Origin: Lasiosphaeria ovina
Lineage: Eukaryota; Ascomycota; Sordariomycetes; Sordariales; Lasiosphaeriaceae
Assembly: GCA_033439765.1 (NCBI GenBank)
Contig: JAULSN010000005.1
Span: 3,053,001-3,117,000 of the forward strand
DNA: 64,000 nucleotides
Direction: 5' to 3'
This document shows, piece by piece, positions 58,600-64,000 of this stretch (its first letter is position 1; every line of letters begins with the position of its first letter). The translations under genes were made by a program, and so were the position numbers. The notes below the pieces were generated by a model. That model saw only the letters and a program-made list of their open reading frames with translations, did no database searches and was not told the origin of the DNA.

Positions 58600-59199
58600 G
58601 TTGATCGCGATGTTAATGGTTTCTGGTAGCGGTGAAGTCGTGAAGTGAGCTTCCTCACGTTTGTTAGTTTATTACCCTTAATTTCGATGGTGCCCCTGAA
58701 ATACGCCCGGCGATGCGCCACTTGGAGCACCGCTCGATCTCATGATGCGCCGCTCTATGATGCGCCGCTCCACGATGCGCCGCTCCTCGATGCGCCACTC
58801 GATGCGCCACTCGATGCGCCACTCGATGCGCCACCTTCCTTTCCGCGTACTCCCTGCTCTTCCGCCAGCCCCCCCAATGGGACGGGCGGGATCTCTGTCC
58901 TCGTCTGCTCAGAGGGGACCCAAGTTCGGGGTGGATTCTGGCAGTTTGAGTGGCGCATCGAGTGGCGTATCGATGGTGGCACGTCATACACGGCGCATCG
59001 ACTAACGGCGCATCGACCGATCTTGATGGCCCCCCGCTCTTTCTTCTAAGTCACAACATATAAAAACCACCAAAGCTCAAGCCCCTTCTTGCTCAGCTAG
59101 CCTTTTATAAATCACGAGAGATCCCCAAACTAGTAGTCGGCGACACATCCGGCGACGTAAACCGTATTGAAGAGCGTCAACGCCTAAGCTAGTGACAAC
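58600..59199. promoter_or_regulatory. Divergent intergenic interval between the acidic-repeat gene and the orphan gene
   Basis: It separates start codons at 58599 (-) and 59200 (+). A TATA-like CATATAAAAACC lies near 59058, about 140 bases before the orphan start. The interval is dominated by the opposed GATGCGCC arrays. Confidence 0.6.
58712..59014. repeat. Opposed arrays of GATGCGCC (fold-back structure)
   Basis: Left arm, eight copies of GATGCGCC at 58712, 58744, 58759, 58774, 58789, 58801, 58813 and 58825; outer spacing is 15, inner spacing 12 (unit GATGCGCCACTC). Right arm, the reverse complement GGCGCATC at 58952, 58992 and 59007, with a variant GGCGTATC at 58964. The right arm read backwards also has 12-base spacing inside and 15-base spacing outside. 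About 110 bases of unique, GC-rich sequence lie between the arms. Confidence 0.9.
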
Positions 59200-59883
59200 A
59201 TGAGCAGCAAAGCCTCCGAAGATTCAAAATACGAAATACTCCATGGCAACAAACTCCGAGAGATTAGCTACAGAGATATCAACAACGCCGTTATCGCCAA
59301 CTACGAAGCCAACAGAGCCCTTTACCCGGAGTTTTTCATGGATTTACGTCGAAGACCGACAAATGAAGACTGTGTTCACTGTAAATTTATCAATATAATA
59401 TTCAAAAATCGAATGTTCCTCGATGACGTACCTAAGTGGAGCTATGGAATTTTCATCGGTAAAACACTTAAGGAAATCTCCGAATATCGAAATGATAAGC
59501 AACATTATATTATATTTTCCTACCTCGGGGAGGATATAAGTCTTCTACAGAGTACTCTTCGCCAAAGTCTTCACGAGCATACCTGGAATGAAGAAAAGAA
59601 TGAAGCCACGATTTCTAAGCCGAATATTAAAATAAAATTTGATTTGGAAGAAAGAACCCTATATACATACGATAATGAGCTAAATAAGCATTTTCCTCTA
59701 GAGCCTGAAGGCGATTATCTTTATACTCTATACGATAACCATTGGAAAAACGGTACTTATCTAAAGAAGACAAAAGTTATTCGCACTCTCTTTAGGGGGA
59801 AATGGCATACAATACATATTCCTATTTTTGGTGGAGCGGGTTTAAATGCCTGGAAGATATCTGATTCAAAGCCTACTAAGTGA
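59200..59883 (+). CDS. AT-rich orphan gene, 227 aa, unknown function
   Basis: Single exon beginning at the ATG at 59200 (cacaacATGA-like context acaacATGAGC). The protein is hydrophilic and soluble-looking, rich in Lys, Asn, Tyr and Ile, with no signal peptide, membrane helix or recognisable motif; it contains a CVHC pair (about residues 67-70). Its codons favour A or T at the third position, in sharp contrast to the GC-rich third positions of kcs1, alg2 and the kinase gene. Despite low GC content and decaying neighbours, the 228-codon frame has no stop, which argues for a functional or recently arrived gene. It lies next to the GATGCGCC arrays and is divergent from the acidic-repeat gene. 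I do not recognise a family. Confidence 0.6.
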   Translation: MSSKASEDSKYEILHGNKLREISYRDINNAVIANYEANRALYPEFFMDLRRRPTNEDCVHCKFINIIFKNRMFLDDVPKWSYGIFIGKTLKEISEYRNDKQHYIIFSYLGEDISLLQSTLRQSLHEHTWNEEKNEATISKPNIKIKFDLEERTLYTYDNELNKHFPLEPEGDYLYTLYDNHWKNGTYLKKTKVIRTLFRGKWHTIHIPIFGGAGLNAWKISDSKPTK

Positions 59884-60215
59884 AAGCAAGGAAAGTTCTA
59901 GAGCTGGTCTCTAATTAGCGGTTATATTTTATAAATTAGATACTGAAAAAATGCAAGAGTCTGGTCTCTAGTTAGCCCCTATTTTACGACCGCAGCGTTT
60001 ACGCAGCCTGGATCGCCTCTTGCCGTGACCTTTCTTTATTATATGGGCGTTCAAATGGTAAAGAGTACCGTATCCTCGTCTACATCCCATCCAATTGCAC
60101 AGGTATGGACGCACTGGCTATCGCCATGTAAGCTTATTTATACGAAAGGAGTTGCGCGTGGTGATTCCCATCGACACATCGCCCACAAATTCGAGCCGCA
60201 AGGGGTCGGGCTGCA
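59884..60215. other. Intergenic with a short direct repeat
   Basis: CTGGTCTCTAATTAGC at 59904-59919 recurs as CTGGTCTCTAGTTAGC at 59961-59976, with one difference. AT-rich; no gene is supported. Confidence 0.6.
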
Positions 60216-61298
60216 TTACCTCCGGCCGCGTGACTTCAAGTCCCTCCATGCCTGGTCCGGTCGGTGTCTTGTCGGGCAACGAGTGTTGTGTGGCTTTCCC
60301 GGAACTATTGATAAGCTGAGTATCCGGCTCCGTGTAGCGGATTGTGACCGTCCAGCCACATTCGCAAGCAACTGGAGGGGCGACAGAGCTTTGGCGGACT
60401 GGGCCGGATCTGGGCTAAGCCTCGTGGCCGCACTCTCTGGACGAGACTCTACGATGCGGCTCTGATTGGTGCTGTTGCTTTCGCATCTAGCCTCGCGAGT
60501 GTTTGGCTCGCGCTGGGGCTCCGAGACTGTCTGACTCCGATTACCTTGGGGGGCCATCTGGCGAAGCACTGCCTCCGTAAATGAGTTGACTCCGATCCCC
60601 TCTTCGCCCCGTTGCGGGCTGTCGTCGGGACTTCTCCCCTCAGTAGGCATCAAAAGTGCCGCTTGGCCTCGCTCTTCTGCAAGCTGTTGACCATCCAAAC
60701 CGATGACTTGCGGATTGACAATGGTGTCTGTCAAAAATTGAACGCCGTTATTTTTGAAAGTCCGGAGCTCCCCAAGACCGCCTCTCTTCTCGATTAATAT
60801 GGAAAGCGATACTTTTGGCCATCTTCGGGGGTCTGAGCGAGCGCAGGAGGTTGTTGCGGTTCGCGGGGGGGAACTGGCTGCGGTCGCTACCGTAGTAGTC
60901 GGACTGGAGGGGTTGTCGAACGCTGTGGTAGGGTTCGAAGACGGGCGGGAGCTGTTCGCGGGGTGTCGGGTGAAAAAGCGCGTCGAGTTCATTTTGCTTC
61001 GCCATATTCGCTGCGCGAAGTCGCTCGATCCGTATCTTAATGTCGAGCCGACGGCCATGCTCTTCCAGTAGCTCGAGTACAGCTTCATCGCCCACAGGGC
61101 CAATCGGGGTGACTGGCGGGGCGGCTGCAGTGGCCGAAGCAGCGACCGAGACGGCTCTGGGCGTGGCGTTGTTGGCGCGGGGGGCAATTGGGGTCTCGGC
61201 GACTCCTCGCGATCAAGGTTTTCGGTCTCTGGGGCGTCCTTCTGTGCAGCTGCATCAGGCGATGCGGCGCGGTTCGTTCTGCGGTCGTTATGTGCCAT
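60216..61298 (-). pseudogene. Gag-like retroelement remnant with two frameshifts
   Basis: Minus strand. It begins MAHNDRRTNRAASPDAAAQK at the ATG at 61298, then shifts frame near 61195 into ETPIAPRANNATPRAV and VLELLEEHGRRLDIKIRIER, followed by RLRAANMAKQNELDALFHPT and LRSLRPPKMAKSIAFHINRE. It returns to the first frame near 60770 (LRTFKNNGVQFLTDTIV) and runs on through a Gln/Ser/Pro-rich tail. An Ala/Pro-rich N-terminus, a coiled-coil-like segment and then an LRPPKM-type block are reminiscent of Gag of fungal LTR retrotransposons. No zinc knuckle, protease or polymerase follows, so the identification is tentative. Confidence 0.35.
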
Positions 61299-62264
61299 CT
61301 CGACGGTCAAGTCGCCGTTGTAGAGAGATTAGCGTGTAAGGGTCATTAGGACAAGAGTGTCGAGAGTGATAGAGGCAACAAAGGTTAGGTGTATTGGTGT
61401 ACAGCACTAATCTCTGGCCCGTAGCGAACTCTCTGCGAGCCTGTTCCTCCATGTACGCACGGCCGAGAGCCCGTGCGTCCCTCCCCTACCCCTTTAGCGG
61501 GTGTCAACATGGTGACGCCTTCCCCTGAAGTCCCTGAACAACCGTGACAGGCCAGCTCCGTGTGTGTGCATGCACTGGCTCTAGCTTGGCGCCCCAGGCC
61601 TGAGAAGGTAGATTCTTTCACTATAAGCCCTTTTCTTTAGTGATTATGGCTGCTGAAAGGGTAGGTAGCAATAATAGCAGTTCCCGGCCCGCCTCTTCTG
61701 CGGGCGGCCGCCAGGCAAGCTATCGCAACGGCAGAGTAGACCAGTACGATGTGGATATAAGCGCCAGTGCTCCGTACTCCGTGGTGTCCAAATAAGGCGT
61801 CCAAGTAGGCGTCTAGGCGGAGCGAACTAGTAAAACATCAATTTTCTGCTGTCGGGCGTCTCTCCGAATTGCAATCGGCTACAACCCCCAGCTGAGGACC
61901 GCGGGTTGCCGCTGTATCGCCAAAATTTTATACTTTTTATTTTCTTAACAGTCTCATCATAACTCGAGAGGGACCTGGCATAGAGCCTGTGGAAGGATGA
62001 AAAAAATTGTCACAGAATCTTATAATTTGAAGACTAGCGGTATTATTAAGTGCAGTATAAAGAGACACCTCGACGCTCATCTACCTTCCCTCTTAATTAG
62101 CGTTCGCTATTACTAGTCCATCTCTCCAGTGACCTCTCACGAGTTGAATATCTCATCCTCCTTATAGAAAGGGTTGGCAAAATCTAGTGAATTCCTGATT
62201 CTGGTACTGTCTGAGATCTTGAAGTCGCTTGAAAGTCATCTGGGCAATGCGAATATAGGGAAAA
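61299..62264. other. Intergenic
   Basis: No gene. Near 61780-61815 are two related GGCGTC(C/T)A copies (AAATAAGGCGTCCAAGTAGGCGTCT); AT-rich stretches lie at 61920-62060. The first 300 bases may be the leader of the gag-like element. Confidence 0.5.
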
Positions 62265-63590
62265 CTACATCACCTCCGTATCGACCCAGCTTAGGTTCTG
62301 TGACGGGGAAGAGTAGTAGACGTGGTTGTCCTCAAACTCTATCAAAGTCTGATGCATATAGGCAGAGAGCGGCGCAGGGTACTGAAGAGGCTGATATTCG
62401 ATATGCGGATGTTGAACCGGTATAAATCCCTGGTGAGTGCTCCAAAGATTGGCTCCGCCATTCTGGATAGTTGACTGGCGTTCCTCATCTGCCTTTCGTG
62501 TACCCTCCTCTTGCTGTTTGCGTGCTTGTAAGATTTTTCGGGTTTCTTCGAATTCTAAAGGACGGAGATATTAGTACTCGACTAGTAACATATATATAGG
62601 GTATATGGAAGTGGCGGTGGAGGGTCCCAGGAGATTGGTTGGCCTCAGCACGCGAACCAGCAGTATACCGAAGAGAAAAAGGAAGATGAACTGTGCCTAG
62701 TAGAAATCCCGTCCTACCTTTAGGCTCCCGGCGTTTGCCATGATTCTTGTTAATCACGTGGACGTTGAGATGACTCAAAGTCCCGTAGGCCTTCTCACAC
62801 CCATTCCACCTACAGGCATACTGGCGTTCAATTTCTTCGTACTTCCTCCTGCGAGAATTTTTGGGTCCTCGCCTTTGCCCATGACTCATGTACTTCACGT
62901 GGGCGTTAAGATGTTTCAAAGTCCCGTAGGCCCTCTTGCACCCACCCCACGCACAGGCAAATTTGCGCTCAATTTCTTTGTACTTCCTCCTGAATTTGAT
63001 GAGTGGCGCGCCGGCATCAGCACCAGGATACTCGGCCGCGCTGTTGGACGTATTGAGGCATGTCGAACCCCTCATGTTACGTGTCTGGCCGTTATACTGA
63101 GAGCAGTGAGCATCAGCAAAAATGTATCTCACGGCAAGTTGCCGCCACTTCGGGTAGAGTGGTATATCCCACCGTGGGCCGGCCTTTGCGCAGATCTGTC
63201 AGTGCTCTGCTCGAGCCCAGCAGTGGGCGGCCTGTGGCACGAATCGGCTGCTGCGTCCGCGACTAGGTCGATGCTCGATAGGTTCGAGGCGCCTGTGATT
63301 CGAGACGCTGGCGTACTGGAGTATCGAAAGGCCCGCGTGGAGTAGACGTCTGGGGGGAAAGCTGGGGTAGGGCAGCCGCGACAAGTGGAGGCGGCCGAGG
63401 TGGGAAAGTAGGGGAGCTTGTGGCGATGAGGCTGGCGCCCAACCCGGACTTGAGGTTCGTAGCGTAGGGTATGGTGCGTAGGGTATGGTGCAACAACGAC
63501 GACCTGGGCTCTGCTGCCTGAGACAGGTAGCGTCTCTTTGCTAGCGCACGCGTCGCAGCAGTCCACGTCCACTCCTGTACAGGCTATCAT
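62265..63590 (-). CDS. C2H2 zinc-finger protein with duplicated fingers
   Basis: Three exons on the minus strand, 63590-63133, 63040-62718 and 62554-62265, give 356 residues. The introns have donors GTGAGA (92 nt) and GTAGGA (163 nt, branch GTACTAATA, acceptor CTTTAG). Two fingers of the form C-x4-C-x12-H-x5-H are CAWGGCKRAYGTLKHLNAH...H (from about residue 182) and CRWNGCEKAYGTLSHLNVH...H, each preceded by KYxEIER. The second intron joins REPK to EFEETRKILQARKQQ, the usual continuation in the fungal family with one or two GCEKAYGTLNHLNAH fingers. This suggests a nuclear DNA-binding regulator. The C-terminus is His/Gln/Tyr-rich, ending WVDTEVM. The start is uncertain: a 14-base tandem duplication lies in exon 1 and could have shifted the N-terminal frame. 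Confidence 0.65.
63463..63491. repeat. 14-bp tandem duplication in exon 1 of the C2H2 gene
   Basis: GTAGGGTATGGTGC occurs twice in direct succession. Fourteen is not a multiple of three, so gain or loss of a copy shifts the reading frame of the presumed first exon. Confidence 0.8.
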
Positions 63591-64000
63591 CAATCAGCAC
63601 TCCATCCGCTGACCAGGCGGCAGGCGTCGTTAACTCACGAATATGTCCGTCCTCTCCGCTTCCTGGACTCCTCCTTAGCAAAACAAATGGCCAGGTAGGC
63701 AGGTAGGTAATTCCTTCGGTTTTTGGCAGAAGCAGCGCGGTAGGCGGACGGGCAAAGCCCCGCTTCGGGGAGCGGAGAGAGACGTAGAGAGCGAAGCGAG
63801 AATGGGAGAGGAGAAGAAGTTGTAGGAATGTAGCATTAAGTGAATAAGGAATGAAAGAGACGAGCGAGAGTACGACGTAGACGTCGTTTTGCGGGAGGCG
63901 GTCGTAAGAAGCTTATCGAGAGTAAGGTCCGGGCAATCTGGTATCGCACCTACATAACGGTCGCAGGTTATCCCTGTCTTAGTAATATAAACCAGCAGAA
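63591..64000. other. Upstream region of the C2H2 gene
   Basis: A short TAGG run near 63690-63710, a GC hairpin (AAGCCCCGCTTCGGGG near 63755) and GA-rich sequence. No gene is supported to the window end, and no telomere repeat is seen. Confidence 0.5.

Noticed and set aside
58712..59014. CRISPR-like array
   Set aside because: The repeats are 8-12 bases with no unique spacers, occur in both orientations, and the host is a fungus.
63700..64000. Telomere or subtelomere end
   Set aside because: No TTAGGG repeats; the window simply ends.

Overview
The window is nuclear DNA of a filamentous ascomycete (Pezizomycotina, most like a Sordariomycete). The grounds are short introns (48-92 nt in most genes, up to 186 nt) with GTAAGT/GTATGT-type donors and CTAAC-like branch sites, the fungal gene set, long disordered fungal protein tails, TAGG/TACC microsatellites, and nonsense mutations of the kind left by repeat-induced point mutation (RIP). 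The species cannot be named from the sequence.

Region 1 (1-47.4 kb) is a conserved housekeeping block: the 3' part of the SAGA subunit gene spt20 (+), atg27 (+, three exons), a peroxisomal enoyl-CoA isomerase/hydratase (+, two exons, C-terminal AKL), the inositol polyphosphate kinase gene kcs1 (-, two exons), a 1059-residue fungal protein of unknown function (-), the septation scaffold cdc11/snaD/NUD1 (+, 1907 aa), a 12.9-kb stretch without recognisable genes (27.3-40.2 kb), a SNF1-activating/CaMKK-type kinase (+, two exons), and the N-glycosylation mannosyltransferase alg2 (+). These genes serve general functions (chromatin, autophagy, lipid oxidation, inositol pyrophosphates, mitotic exit and septation, energy signalling, glycosylation) and do not form a cluster.

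Region 2 (47.4-64 kb) is an accessory, partly decayed compartment. It holds a 3' fragment of an anoctamin/TMEM16 (Ist2-like) gene killed by five in-frame TAG codons, an LTR-like sequence abutting its broken end, non-coding retroelement-like sequence, other decayed coding remnants, and a Cys-rich pseudogene with two TAG stops. Mixed in are apparently intact genes: a Myb/SANT protein (two exons), an acidic protein with a 48-bp tandem repeat (two exons), an AT-rich orphan gene, and a duplicated-finger C2H2 protein (three exons). The acidic-repeat gene and the orphan are divergently transcribed around a 600-bp interval with opposed arrays of the octamer GATGCGCC. That arrangement is the most unusual structure seen here and is either a fold-back transposable element or a regulatory array.

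Exon boundaries were placed by hand from splice consensus and reading-frame continuity. No database search, RNA evidence or computed statistic was available.
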